DNA from: Anaerohalosphaeraceae bacterium
GTDB lineage: Bacteria; Planctomycetota; Phycisphaerae; Sedimentisphaerales; Anaerohalosphaeraceae
Direction of reading: 5' to 3'
NCBI GenBank assembly: GCA_037479115.1
Contig: JBBFLK010000009.1
Span: forward strand, 45,992 to 109,991
Length of the DNA stretch: 64,000 bases
Positions 19,510-28,470 of this stretch are shown here, piece by piece. The notes under the pieces are model-generated. The model ran no database searches and was not told the origin of the DNA. It was given only the letters and a program-made list of their open reading frames with translations. The translations under genes and the position numbers were made by a program. How positions within the stretch are numbered: the first letter of the stretch is position 1; the number at the start of each line of letters is the position of its first letter.

Positions 19510-20822
19510 CTTCCCTCCGGCACCTGCCGCACGACAGAACGGCCGATGCTGTAATATTCAATTCCCTGTTTCTGAACAAACGAGGGACTGTAAAGATTGC
19601 GTCCGTCGAAAATTACCGGTTTTCTAAGCCGACGTGCAATCTGGTCAAAATCCGGCGTTCGGAATTCCTGCCAGTCCGTAAAAATCACCAGCCCGTCCGC
19701 CCCGTCCAGCACATCATAGGCATTTTCCATCCGCTGAATCCGGCCGTCCAGTTCCGGACAAACCGCCTCCGGGTCATAGGCGGCAACCTGCACGCCCGCT
19801 TCCAAAAACCGCTGAATGCAGAAAACCGCCGGCGACTCCCGCGTATCATCCGTACGCGCCTTGAACGACAATCCCCAGACCCCCAGTCGAACATCCCTCC
19901 GCCCCTGATAATACCGGAGCACTTTGTCGGCAAACCGCTGCTGCTGTCGGAGATTGACCTGCTGAACGGCCTCAGCAATCGTCATCGGCACCCCTTTTTG
20001 GCGGCCCATATAAATCAGGGCGCGAACATCTTTGGGAAAACAGCTGCCGCCGAAACCCACCCCCGGAAACAAAAACGACGGACCGATTCGGCTGTCGCTG
20101 CCGATACCCGCCCGCACCTGCTCAATATCCGCCCCATATTCTTCACACAAGGCGCTCAGTTCATTCATAAAGGAAATCCGAGCAGCCAGCATCACATTGG
20201 CGGCATACTTGGTCATCTCCGCACTGGCCGGGTCCATAAAGAAAATCCGGCTGCTCTTTCGCATAAAGGGAGCGTACAAATGCTTCATCAACTCCATCAC
20301 GGCCGGGTTGGTTGTGCCGATAATGACACGGTCGGGTTTGAGAAAATCCTCGACGGCGGAACCTTCCTTCAGGAACTCCGGGTTGCTCACATAATCAAAA
20401 GGCACCTGCGTTTTGGAGGCAATCAGCTCACTGACAATCTTGTGGGTGCCGACCGGCACGGTACTCTTGACTACAATAATCCGGTACTCCTTCATCCAGC
20501 GGGCAATTTCTTCGGCTGCTGAGAGCACAGCGGAGATGTCCGCCGAACCATCCGGAGCACTGGGGGTGCCCACTCCCAGAATCAAAATCAGCGACTGCTC
20601 AACCCCCTCTTTCAAATCGGTCGTAAAAGTTAACCGCCCGCTTTTTTCATTTCGCCTGACAATCTCCTCCAGCCCGGGTTCATAAATCGGAATGAGCCCT
20701 TTTTTGAGATTGTCTATCTTTTTCCTGTCATTGTCTATACAAATGACATGGTTTCCGCCTTCCGCCAGGCAGGCCGCCGCTACCAGTCCCACATATCCAA
20801 CACCGACTACGGAAACCTTCAT
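19506..20822 (-). CDS. ugd: UDP-glucose 6-dehydrogenase
   Basis: NAD-dependent oxidation of UDP-glucose to UDP-glucuronate. 438 residues: NAD loop VVGVGYVGL (5-13), STVPVG (120-125), and GFGGSCFPKDV (257-267) with catalytic Cys261. The central helix and the C-terminal UDP-binding domain (about 305-430, LGVWGLSFKARTDDTRESPA) are complete. It is the first gene of the minus-strand EPS series and is preceded by a 271-base non-coding stretch that is the best place for the operon promoter. GDP-mannose dehydrogenase is the only serious alternative; the GSD and C-terminal motifs favour UDP-Glc. Confidence 0.93.
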   Translation of the reverse strand: MKVSVVGVGYVGLVAAACLAEGGNHVICIDNDRKKIDNLKKGLIPIYEPGLEEIVRRNEKSGRLTFTTDLKEGVEQSLILILGVGTPSAPDGSADISAVLSAAEEIARWMKEYRIIVVKSTVPVGTHKIVSELIASKTQVPFDYVSNPEFLKEGSAVEDFLKPDRVIIGTTNPAVMELMKHLYAPFMRKSSRIFFMDPASAEMTKYAANVMLAARISFMNELSALCEEYGADIEQVRAGIGSDSRIGPSFLFPGVGFGGSCFPKDVRALIYMGRQKGVPMTIAEAVQQVNLRQQQRFADKVLRYYQGRRDVRLGVWGLSFKARTDDTRESPAVFCIQRFLEAGVQVAAYDPEAVCPELDGRIQRMENAYDVLDGADGLVIFTDWQEFRTPDFDQIARRLRKPVIFDGRNLYSPSFVQKQGIEYYSIGRSVVRQVPEGR

Positions 20823-21093
20823 ATCATTAAGTCTAAGTAAAACAGTAAATTACAGCATTTTCGCCTGTCGAAAACGTCTTGAATTTACACTCCGTCCCCG
20901 TCGGCTGCAGTCCGCACGCCGTTAGGACTTAAATCCTTGATATTAAACATGTTGTGATTCTAAAAAACCCGTCCAGCCGCCCTCAAAGCTGCGGCGGAAA
21001 ACCCGGATTTTCTTTCAACAGAAAGATAATATAAATATCGGTCTATCATAAACATCGAGTTAAAAACGTCCTAAAAATCTGCATGTTTTTTTT
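20823..21093. other. Intergenic region upstream of the EPS operon
   Basis: 271 bases without a gene. On the minus strand it holds a candidate terminator for the pterin genes and then about 140 bases leading into ugd, where a TTTTCG/CGAAAA hairpin lies about 45 bases before the start codon. I see no convincing -35/-10 pair, although TAATTT and TTTACT boxes occur. Confidence 0.5.
20962..20997 (-). terminator. Candidate rho-independent terminator after the PTPS gene
   Basis: On the minus strand GCCGC (20995-20991) can pair with GCGGC (20980-20976), and six Ts follow at 20967-20962 after a short GC-rich spacer. The stem is short, so the call is tentative. Confidence 0.4.
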
Positions 21094-21897
21094 CTATTCC
21101 TCCTGAACTGTACAAGAGGTCCTGTCGTTTTCCCAGACCGTAATCTGAAACAATCTATTTCCCCCAAACTTCCCCTTTAAACATTGCCAGGCATACGAAG
21201 CAATGTTTTCAACCGTTGGATTCACATTAGAGAAATGAGGCACATCCGCATTCAGATTTTTGTGGTCCACAATCGAAAGAAAATGCTCTTCCACAACCTT
21301 CTGAAAACCAGCAATCCAGCCGTGCGGCTCCTGCTCATCCGGAATTTGTATCGAAACTTCGATGATGTAATTATGTCCGTGGCCGGCCGGGTTGGCACAT
21401 TTGCCGAAACGACGGGCATTCTCTTCCGGGCTGAATTCATCGTTCCAAAGCCGATGCATGGCCGCAAACTCAAACCGTTCACTGTAAAAACGCATAGGGT
21501 TTTTCTCCGTTCGGAGGGAAAGAATCCGAAAAGGATTCAAGGCCAAATCCAGCCGGCTCACTCGAACTGTTCCAAAAACGGACTGCAAAGCCCGCACGCT
21601 GTCTGCAAGACAGACGAATAACTCGTTCAGAGTCAGCCCCCGACCCTGCAGAAAGCGGCGGCGAATCCGCTGTTCAAACAGCGGAACAGCATATTGCCGC
21701 ACGGCTTTATCGATTTCTGAGACATTCACAACAAAACCGGTCTGGTTCTCGACCGGACCCCGCAGGGCCGCCGTCAGCGCCAGATACACCGCCAAACCGT
21801 CCCCGCAGGGTTTGGATGCATACGAGTTAAACCCCGTTTCAGAGGCCGGTCCAAACGGATTGACGGAAAAACGCACTTGCCGACAGAGTGTATGCAT
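21094..21897 (-). CDS. queD: Tandem-PTPS protein: 6-carboxytetrahydropterin synthase domain with degenerate N-terminal copy
   Basis: The C-terminal half (135-267) is a complete 6-pyruvoyl-tetrahydropterin/6-carboxytetrahydropterin synthase domain: zinc ligands H148, H173 and H175 (GHGHNY), catalytic Cys167 in GKCANP, and VDHKNLN. It would convert dihydroneopterin triphosphate, the product of the adjacent folE, toward queuosine (or tetrahydropterin). The N-terminal half (about 5-130) has the same length and strand order (RQVRFSVNPF, VVNVSEIDKAV) but no zinc histidines, so it looks like an inactive duplicate. Single-domain QueD is about 120 residues; this is twice that. It starts four bases after the folE stop. 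QueG elsewhere in the window supports the queuosine assignment. Confidence 0.8.
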   Translation of the reverse strand: MHTLCRQVRFSVNPFGPASETGFNSYASKPCGDGLAVYLALTAALRGPVENQTGFVVNVSEIDKAVRQYAVPLFEQRIRRRFLQGRGLTLNELFVCLADSVRALQSVFGTVRVSRLDLALNPFRILSLRTEKNPMRFYSERFEFAAMHRLWNDEFSPEENARRFGKCANPAGHGHNYIIEVSIQIPDEQEPHGWIAGFQKVVEEHFLSIVDHKNLNADVPHFSNVNPTVENIASYAWQCLKGKFGGNRLFQITVWENDRTSCTVQEE

Positions 21898-21901
21898 AGG
21901 G

Positions 21902-22513
21902 TCATGTTCGATTGGAATGCATCAAGGTGAGCACTTCGGCCCGGCTTCGCGGGTCTCGCTTGAAAATGCCGCGAAGGGAGCTGGTTACCATGACCGCACC
22001 GGGCTTCTGGATGCCGCGGATGGTCATGCAGCTGTGACTGGCCTCCAGAACCACCGCTACACCGATGGGTTCAAGACTTTTCATCAGGAAATCGGCAATC
22101 TGGTCTGTCAGCCGTTCCTGCACCTGAAGCCGACGGGCGAAGGTGTCCACGATGCGAGCCAGTTTGCTGACCCCCAGCACCCGCCCGGCCGGCAGATACG
22201 CTACATGGGCCTTCCCGATAAACGGCATCAAATGGTGTTCGCAGATACTGTAGAAAGGAATCTCCCGCAGGAGCACGATTTCATCATACTTTTCATGAAA
22301 GATGCTTTTGAGATGCTCCGCCGGATCCTGCTTCATTCCGGCCAGCAGCTCCGCATACATTCGGGCAACCCGCTGCGGTGTGGCCTTCAGGCCCTCCCGC
22401 TCCGGGTCCTCTCCCACCGCCAGCAGAATCTCCCGCACGGCCTTTTCAATCCGTTCCGTATCCACAACTCCCTCAGGGCTCGGGTTCGAAATCTTCTTAG
22501 AAGCTTCGCCCAT
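21902..22513 (-). CDS. folE: GTP cyclohydrolase I
   Basis: Converts GTP to 7,8-dihydroneopterin triphosphate, the first step of folate and queuosine synthesis. It has 203 residues. The zinc site is C91 and H94 in [10 protein letters not shown] and C162 in [13 protein letters not shown]-type [13 protein letters not shown] (41-53) is the conserved N-terminal helix. GGAGGT stands eleven bases before the ATG. It overlaps the end of the small lipoprotein gene by 17 bases and is followed after four bases by the PTPS gene, an evident operon. Confidence 0.96.
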   Translation of the reverse strand: MGEASKKISNPSPEGVVDTERIEKAVREILLAVGEDPEREGLKATPQRVARMYAELLAGMKQDPAEHLKSIFHEKYDEIVLLREIPFYSICEHHLMPFIGKAHVAYLPAGRVLGVSKLARIVDTFARRLQVQERLTDQIADFLMKSLEPIGVAVVLEASHSCMTIRGIQKPGAVMVTSSLRGIFKRDPRSRAEVLTLMHSNRT

Positions 22514-22685
22514 ATGTATTTTGCACCTCCACGGTTAAGTGCGTCTGAACAGGAGCATCCGGCGGCGTCTGCTGTCGAGCCGCACACCCGCACCGACAGC
22601 CCGCCCACCCCAAAATCAACAGCAGCAGTCCGCTCTTGAGTCCCATTCGGATTGTTCGCAGGATTTCATTGTGTACCAATTTCAT
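22497..22685 (-). CDS. Small putative lipoprotein
   Basis: 62 residues, function unknown. A basic N-terminus is followed by [11 protein letters not shown] (20-30), a plausible lipobox with Cys30, and then a Cys-, Gln- and Pro-rich mature part of about 30 residues. It overlaps folE by 17 bases and may mainly serve translational coupling. No clear ribosome site precedes the ATG at 22685; an internal ATG at 22646 would leave a shorter signal sequence. Coding status is uncertain. Confidence 0.45.
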   Translation of the reverse strand: MKLVHNEILRTIRMGLKSGLLLLILGWAGCRCGCAARQQTPPDAPVQTHLTVEVQNTYGRSF

Positions 22686-22775
22686 TGACCAAATTCATCC
22701 ATTTGAAACCATTTCTGAGACAGAAACGAGTAATTGTACTGAAAAACCCCGCCTCTGGAAAGAGGTATCCGCCGT

Positions 22776-24635
22776 TTAAGCTACTTCCTGCAGAAGGTCC
22801 ATATACCGGCGAAGGACCTCAGAGCGCAGGACCATTCCGACAAAATGGGTCTTGTTTTCATCATCGGCTACCGCCAAACTGTTCACATCCAAATGAGAGA
22901 ACAGCTCCAGAACCTTATCGAGCGTGTCCTCCGGCGAGACCACCGGCGCTTCCCGCCGGGCCAGTTCATCCCCGACCATCAGCGGAATTGCCTCCGGATG
23001 CATCAGCGTATTGCGGAGGTCTTTTTCACACAAAAGCCCTCTGTATCGACCCTGTTTATCCACAACAACGAAATCCGAGACCTCCTCATCAGCCGTTTTC
23101 TGGATGATTTCCTGCAGGGGCATTGAACCGGGCACGACAATCGCTCCGGGTTTCATTATATCCCGGACTGTAAATCGCCGCAGCAGAGCCGTGCGGGCAT
23201 AGACCCCGAACCGAATCCCCATTCGATGTACCCGCGAGGCGGCAAACGATTTTCGGCAGACGATTTCGCTGAACAGCAGCGACAGGGTGCAGGAAAACAT
23301 CACCGGCAGAATAATCGTGTAATTGTGGGTCATCTCAAAGAGCATGACGATGCTGGCCATTGGGGCATGGGTCGTAGCCGCCGCGACGGAAGCCATACCA
23401 ACCAGACTGTAGGTCGCCGGACTGACCTGCGCAAACAGTTCAGTCCGCTGCAAAAGCAGGCCGAATCCGTATCCGAGGCTCGCACCCAGAAAAAAAGAGG
23501 GAGCAAAAATGCCTCCTGACCCTCCCGACCCCAGCGTCATCGACGTGGCGATAATCTTGGCCGCTATCAGAATAAACAGCATTCCGATGCTCAGCTCAAA
23601 CCCGGAAACGCCCTGTGCCGAGCGGCTTCCGATGCACAAACCGATAAAGGAATACCCGCTCCCGAAGACAATCGGCTCGCCCCGCAGCGAAGGCCGAACC
23701 AGCCAGACCGTCAGCAGCCCCACCAGCCCCAGTCCGACCGCCCCAATGACCGGCCGGACGATTTCGCTGACTCGAAGCCGCTCAAAAAAAACCTCCACGG
23801 CGTACAAAGTATGCGTAAACACAATCGCCGTGCCCGCACACAGCAGCCCCAGCAGGATATAATTGCCCAATTCAATGCTGTGAAAACTGTATGCCGCCAG
23901 GTCACTGAGCGGAAAGATGGTTTCCTTTTTGCCCAGCAGCATCGAAGCCGTCATGCTGCTGAGCACCGAAGCAATCAGGATGGGAGAGAGGGTTCGGTAG
24001 TTGATGTCTTTCAAAAGCACCTCAATCGCAAAGAGCACTCCGGCGATGGGGGCATTGAAAATGGCGGCCATCCCGCCGGCCGCTCCGCAGCCGAGCAGAA
24101 CCGGCATATGATGCCGCATCAGCCGAAAAAAGGTACCGGTTGAGGAGGCAATAGCGGCTCCGATTTGAATAATCGGCCCTTCCATTCCAACGGCTCCGCC
24201 GCTGCCGACCGTCAGGGCACAGGTGAGCATCCGGGCCAGGGCCACATGAAACTTGATTCGGCAGTCCCGCCGGACGATGGCATCCATCACCTCCGGCACG
24301 CCGTGGCCGACCGCTTCGCGTGAATAAAAACGCGCAATCAGACCCACGCCGAAAAACCCGGCCATCGGCAGCAGAAACAGCAGCAGCAGATGTCCCCGAT
24401 ACAAACCCTGCCAGCTGCCCGTGCCGTAGAAAAATCCGTCCACTGCAAGCACCATTTTGTCAAACAACACCGCCGCCGCCCCGGTGAGCAGCCCGACGGC
24501 GGCCGCCAGAACATACAGCAGGATTTCTTCCCGAAAACCGGCAGAAAAACGGAGGGAGTTTTCCGATGTCCCGGCGGGAACGGACGGACTTGTCGCCTTC
24601 TGCCTCCGGAGCCGCAGCCCCGTCAGTACAGCCAT
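22776..24635 (-). CDS. CLC-family chloride channel/transporter with C-terminal CBS pair
   Basis: Inner-membrane anion channel or antiporter of 619 residues: a CLC core (about 35-450) and two CBS domains (about 485-610, VRDIMKPGAIVV and VVSPEDTLDKVLELF) that usually sense adenine nucleotides. CLC signatures are GHGVPEV (110-116), GSGGAVGMEGP (144-154) with gating glutamate E152, and GSGGSGGIFAPSFFLGA. At the position of the internal proton glutamate of E. coli ClcA (second Glu of IEE) this protein has IEV (E205-V206), as in channel-type members, so proton coupling is doubtful. A GGGAGGT site lies four bases before the ATG. Confidence 0.9.
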   Translation of the reverse strand: MAVLTGLRLRRQKATSPSVPAGTSENSLRFSAGFREEILLYVLAAAVGLLTGAAAVLFDKMVLAVDGFFYGTGSWQGLYRGHLLLLFLLPMAGFFGVGLIARFYSREAVGHGVPEVMDAIVRRDCRIKFHVALARMLTCALTVGSGGAVGMEGPIIQIGAAIASSTGTFFRLMRHHMPVLLGCGAAGGMAAIFNAPIAGVLFAIEVLLKDINYRTLSPILIASVLSSMTASMLLGKKETIFPLSDLAAYSFHSIELGNYILLGLLCAGTAIVFTHTLYAVEVFFERLRVSEIVRPVIGAVGLGLVGLLTVWLVRPSLRGEPIVFGSGYSFIGLCIGSRSAQGVSGFELSIGMLFILIAAKIIATSMTLGSGGSGGIFAPSFFLGASLGYGFGLLLQRTELFAQVSPATYSLVGMASVAAATTHAPMASIVMLFEMTHNYTIILPVMFSCTLSLLFSEIVCRKSFAASRVHRMGIRFGVYARTALLRRFTVRDIMKPGAIVVPGSMPLQEIIQKTADEEVSDFVVVDKQGRYRGLLCEKDLRNTLMHPEAIPLMVGDELARREAPVVSPEDTLDKVLELFSHLDVNSLAVADDENKTHFVGMVLRSEVLRRYMDLLQEVA

Positions 24636-24663
24636 ACCGACCTCCCTTGTGTTTTTTCAATCG

Positions 24664-26184
24664 TTACAGAGAGACAGCAAACGTCGTCAGCAGCCGCACA
24701 CCGAATCCGATGGAGCCGGGCGTGTCTTTCTCACCAGCTCCCCAGACACCCACTCCGGCAATATCCAGATGCGCCCAGCGGGCCTTGCCGACGAACTGGC
24801 TCAAAAACGCCGCCGCCGTGCAGGCGCCGCCCCACTTGCCGCCGACATTTTTCAAATCCGCAACCTGACTTTTCATCGCTTCGACGTATTCGTCATCGCA
24901 CGGAAGCCGCCAAACACGCTCGCCGGTCTTCTCGGAGGCCTTCTGAATTGCCTCCAGCAGTTTGGGGTCATTGCCCATCAGGCCGGCGCGTTTGGTCCCG
25001 AGGGCCACCACGCAGGCGCCGGTGAGTGTGGCCACATCCACAATCGGATTGCAGCCCAGCTTCACCGCATAGGCGATGGCATCGCACAAGAGCATCCGCC
25101 CTTCCGCATCGGTATTCTGAATCTCGACGGTCTTGCCGCTGTAGGTGGTCACAATGTCGCCGGGCCGATAGCTGGTTCCGCTGGGCAGATTTTCGGCGGC
25201 CGGAATGATGCCGTAAATAACGCGCCGCGGTTTGAGAGCGGCCACAGCGCTCATTGCCGCCAGCACAGCCGCCCCGCCGGACTTGTCAAACTTCATATCG
25301 TGCAGCCCCTCGCTGGGTTTTAAGCTGACGCCGCCGCTGTCAAAGGTAATCGCCTTGCCGACAAAGGCCAGCGGTGCGGCTTTGGAAGAGGCCACCGGCG
25401 GGCTGTACCGCAGAACAACCAGTCGCGGCGGATTGGCCGAGCCCTTTCCTACGGCCAGAATGCCGCCCATTTTCTCCGCAGCCAGTTTCTTTTCATCCAG
25501 CACGGTGCATCGAAGTCCGGGGGTTTTGCGGGCCAATTTCTGCGCCTCGGCCGCCAGGGCCGCCGGCGTCATCACATTGGCCGGACGATTGGCAATGGTC
25601 CGGGCATAGTTCTGGGCCTTTCCCAATATGCCGCCGACACGGATGCCCTGCTGCAGCGCGCGCAGGCGTTTGTCATCCGGTTCGGCCAAAACCGCCTGCA
25701 GAGAAAAAACCGGCGGTTCCGACGGCTCCGGACTGCGGTATTCGATATAGCGATAGGCGCCAAAATGAATCCCTTCGGCAAAGGCCTGAGCCAGCTCCTG
25801 CGGCGTATGGCCCGCCCAATCGCTCCAGTCCACTGCCGCCGCCAGCGAAGAAACCTTCAAATCCACCGCCGTCGAAGCCGCCAGAGCTGCCGCTTTGCGA
25901 AGCACATCCGCATTGGCTTTCTTCTTCTCCCCCAGTCCGACCAGAAGCACCCGTTCTGCACCGAGCTGTCCGCGGGTGTACAAAAGGGCCGTCGTCTGCG
26001 GCTTGCCTTTGAAGTCTTTCAGCTCCAGCAGCCGGCTGATTTGCCCTTTGAGCCGCCGGTCAACCCGCTGGGCCCAGCCGCCCAGCGGTTCTTTTTCGAA
26101 AACCCCCACCGCCAATACATCCGTGCGAATCTGAAGCGGATCTGCTTGTCGGCATACCACCGCCGTGTCTATGGCTTTTTTCAT
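24664..26184 (-). CDS. pepA: Leucyl aminopeptidase (M17)
   Basis: Cytosolic zinc or manganese aminopeptidase that removes N-terminal residues from peptides; usually hexameric. 506 residues with the N-terminal macro-like domain (1-170) and the C-terminal catalytic domain. The metal and catalytic sites are visible as KAITFDSGGVSLKPS, MKFDKSGGAAV and NTDAEGRMLL (the PROSITE M17 signature). GGAGAA precedes the ATG. It sits between prfB and the CLC gene, all minus strand, and is probably constitutive. Confidence 0.95.
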   Translation of the reverse strand: MKKAIDTAVVCRQADPLQIRTDVLAVGVFEKEPLGGWAQRVDRRLKGQISRLLELKDFKGKPQTTALLYTRGQLGAERVLLVGLGEKKKANADVLRKAAALAASTAVDLKVSSLAAAVDWSDWAGHTPQELAQAFAEGIHFGAYRYIEYRSPEPSEPPVFSLQAVLAEPDDKRLRALQQGIRVGGILGKAQNYARTIANRPANVMTPAALAAEAQKLARKTPGLRCTVLDEKKLAAEKMGGILAVGKGSANPPRLVVLRYSPPVASSKAAPLAFVGKAITFDSGGVSLKPSEGLHDMKFDKSGGAAVLAAMSAVAALKPRRVIYGIIPAAENLPSGTSYRPGDIVTTYSGKTVEIQNTDAEGRMLLCDAIAYAVKLGCNPIVDVATLTGACVVALGTKRAGLMGNDPKLLEAIQKASEKTGERVWRLPCDDEYVEAMKSQVADLKNVGGKWGGACTAAAFLSQFVGKARWAHLDIAGVGVWGAGEKDTPGSIGFGVRLLTTFAVSL

Positions 26185-26216
26185 CGCTGCTTTCTTCTCC
26201 AGTATTCCTGTTCTGC

Positions 26217-27351
26217 TTATCGGGATGCGGCCTTGGCGGTCTGCTGCTTGTTCTGCATCCGATGCCGCAGCATGCTGTCGATAAACTCCTCAATCTCGCC
26301 GTCCAGAACGGCCTGCACATTGCCGGTCTGGTAATCCGTCCGATGGTCTTTGACCAGCTGATAGGGCTGAAGGACATAGCTGCGAATCTGGTTGCCCCAG
26401 GCGATTTGCCCCTTGCTGCTGTACAGTTTGGCCAGCTCCGCATCGCGCTTCTGCTGTTCGAGCATATACAGCCGGCTCTTGAGCATCCGCATCGCTTCGG
26501 CGCGGTTTTTGTGCTGGCTTCGGTCGTTTTGGCACTGGACCACTATGCCGGTCGGCAGGTGCGTAATCCGAACGGCGGAACTGGTTTTGTTGACGTGCTG
26601 GCCGCCGGCTCCGCCTGCTCGATAGGTATCCACGCGAATATCCTCATCGCGGATTTCGATTTCAAAATCCTCATCCTGCTCCGGAATGACATCCACGGCG
26701 GCAAAACTCGTATGCCGCCGGCTGTTGGCGTCAAACGGGCTGATGCGCACCAGGCGGTGAACGCCCGTCTCGCAGGACAGCTTCCCGAAGGCAAACGGCC
26801 CGCTCACCAGCAGCGTAATGGAACGAATGCCCGCTTCTTCACCCGGCGTGATGTCCATTTCTTTGTAGGTGTATCCGGCCCGTTCAAAATACCGCGTGTA
26901 CATCCGCAGCAGCATACTGGCCCAGTCGCAGCTTTCCGTGCCGCCGGCGCCGGCGTGAATGCTGAAAAAACAGTTCTTGGCGTCATCCGGACCGTTCAGC
27001 ATCCCCGCAATCTCAATTTTGTCGCATTGACGGGACAATCGGGCCAGGTCCTGCTCAATCGAAGCCAGGGTCTGGGCGTCATTTTCCGCACAGGCCAGCT
27101 CAAACAGCTCCTGCAGGTCGCTTAAGGTCTGCTGGGCCTCCTGAACGGGTTCAACGACGGATTTGACCGCACTTAATTCGGAAACAACCTGACGAGCGGT
27201 TTCCGGATTGTCCCAAAACCCAACCTGAGACATCCGGCTTTCCAGTTCCTTGCGAAGGGTCATTTTGTTGGGAATGTCAAAGACAGTCCCGAATCTGCTG
27301 TATTCGGGCCTCCAGGGCCTCCAAAGCCGACTTGATTTCTGCTTTTTCCAT
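26217..27351 (-). CDS. prfB: Peptide chain release factor 2, with programmed +1 frameshift
   Basis: Releases nascent chains at UGA and UAA codons. The gene starts at the ATG at 27351 (AAGGG ribosome site), runs 24 codons to an in-frame UGA at 27279-27277, and continues in the +1 frame, giving 377 residues. The shift site is CTT TGA C (27282-27276), identical to the classical RF2 slip site, with a GGGAC segment upstream that can act as the internal Shine-Dalgarno. Downstream are the RF2 stop-codon reader SPF in RISPFDANS and the catalytic GGQ in AGGAGGQHVNKT. Low RF2 therefore raises its own synthesis. The part from the ATG at 27263 alone would lack the first helix. Confidence 0.95.
27276..27282 (-). 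promoter_or_regulatory. RF2 programmed +1 frameshift site (CTTTGAC)
   Basis: CUU in the P site slips forward by one base while UGA waits in the A site; the next codon becomes GAC, as in E. coli prfB. Frame arithmetic confirms that GAC is in phase with the ATG at 27263 and the rest of RF2. Confidence 0.93.
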
Positions 27352-27474
27352 AAAACCCTTTCGGGGCTAACCCCATTTGAATCGCTATAAATCCCGAAAA
27401 ATTAAGACCTTTCTTATACCCGATTTGAAGGGTTTTGGCAAGGCGTCTTTCGAGGATTTGTTTGCGGCCATTGA

Positions 27475-27503
27475 TTGTTCTGATTCTCCAATCCGATTAT
27501 ACT
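27475..27503 (+). promoter_or_regulatory. Candidate sigma-70 promoter of queG, near-leaderless
   Basis: TTGTTC (27475-27480) and TATACT (27498-27503) are separated by 17 bases. The ATG at 27511 lies seven bases after the -10 box, about where transcription should begin, and no Shine-Dalgarno sequence is present, so the mRNA may be leaderless. Confidence 0.5.
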
Positions 27504-27510
27504 TTCTCCT

Positions 27511-28458
27511 ATGGAACTGGCGGAAGTCATCAAAAAACATGCCCTTCAGCTGGGCTTTGATGCCGTCGGCATCACCACCGCCGAGCCGCTGGAATCGGTG
27601 CATATAGACCGTTTTCGCCGCTGGCTGGACGAAGGCGGTGCGGATGGTCTGGACTATATGCAGCGGCACATCGAAAAGCGTTTTGCTCCGGCCCAGCTTC
27701 TCGAAGGGGCTCAGTCCGTCATCTGTGTTGCTGTTCACTACAAACCCGCCGAAATCCCCTCCTCTCCGGGTTGTGCACAAATCGCCCGTTTTGCCTTATA
27801 CGAGGATTATCATCTGTTTCTCAAAGAACAGCTTCGGCAGCTGGCTTGTTTTATCGAAAGCCGCCTGCCGAAAGGGACCCGCTGGACATACAAAATCTGC
27901 ACCGACAGCGTCCCGCTGGCGGAACGGGCCCTGGCAGCCCGGGCCGGTCTGGGGTTTATCGGGAAGAATCACATGCTCATCCATCCGGTCTTGGGCTGTC
28001 AAATCCTGCTGGGAGAATTGGTAACCACCCTGCCGCTGCCGCCGGACAAGCCCGCTTCGATGGACGGCTGCGGTCGATGCACCCGCTGTCTGCAGGCCTG
28101 TCCCGCCGGGGCTCTTCGCCCCGACGGCTTCTTTCAGACCAATCGATGCATCAGCTTTCTGACTCAATATGCAAGCGATGCGCCCAATATCCAGACAGGT
28201 CGCTGGATTTTCGGCTGCGACGAGTGCCTGCTGGCCTGTCCGTATGAACAGAAGGCCCCGCCCTGCCGAACCACTCCGCCGGGCTTTACGCCGGAACGCG
28301 CAGCCCTCCGGCCCGAGGACATCCTTCAATGGGATTCTATCCACTTTGAGCGGGTTTTCAAAAAGTCCTGCGTGGAGCGAATCGGCCTGAAAAAACTTCA
28401 GCAAAATGCAGCGGCTTGCCTGAAATCCTCAGACAAGCCGACCGGAAACACACGATAA
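27511..28458 (+). CDS. queG: Epoxyqueuosine reductase
   Basis: Cobalamin- and Fe-S-dependent reduction of epoxyqueuosine to queuosine in tRNA. 315 residues. The N-terminal cobalamin domain has the catalytic aspartate D132 in CTDSVPLAERA and GFIGKNHML. Two [4Fe-4S] motifs follow: CGRCTRCLQACP (C187, C190, C193, C197) and CDECLLACPYEQ (C236, C239, C243) plus C213. The HEAT-like tail of longer QueG proteins is absent. It is divergently transcribed from prfB. Queuosine is also suggested by the folE-PTPS genes at 21094-22513. Confidence 0.95.
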   Translation: MELAEVIKKHALQLGFDAVGITTAEPLESVHIDRFRRWLDEGGADGLDYMQRHIEKRFAPAQLLEGAQSVICVAVHYKPAEIPSSPGCAQIARFALYEDYHLFLKEQLRQLACFIESRLPKGTRWTYKICTDSVPLAERALAARAGLGFIGKNHMLIHPVLGCQILLGELVTTLPLPPDKPASMDGCGRCTRCLQACPAGALRPDGFFQTNRCISFLTQYASDAPNIQTGRWIFGCDECLLACPYEQKAPPCRTTPPGFTPERAALRPEDILQWDSIHFERVFKKSCVERIGLKKLQQNAAACLKSSDKPTGNTR

Positions 28459-28470
28459 AGCCCTTTTTTA

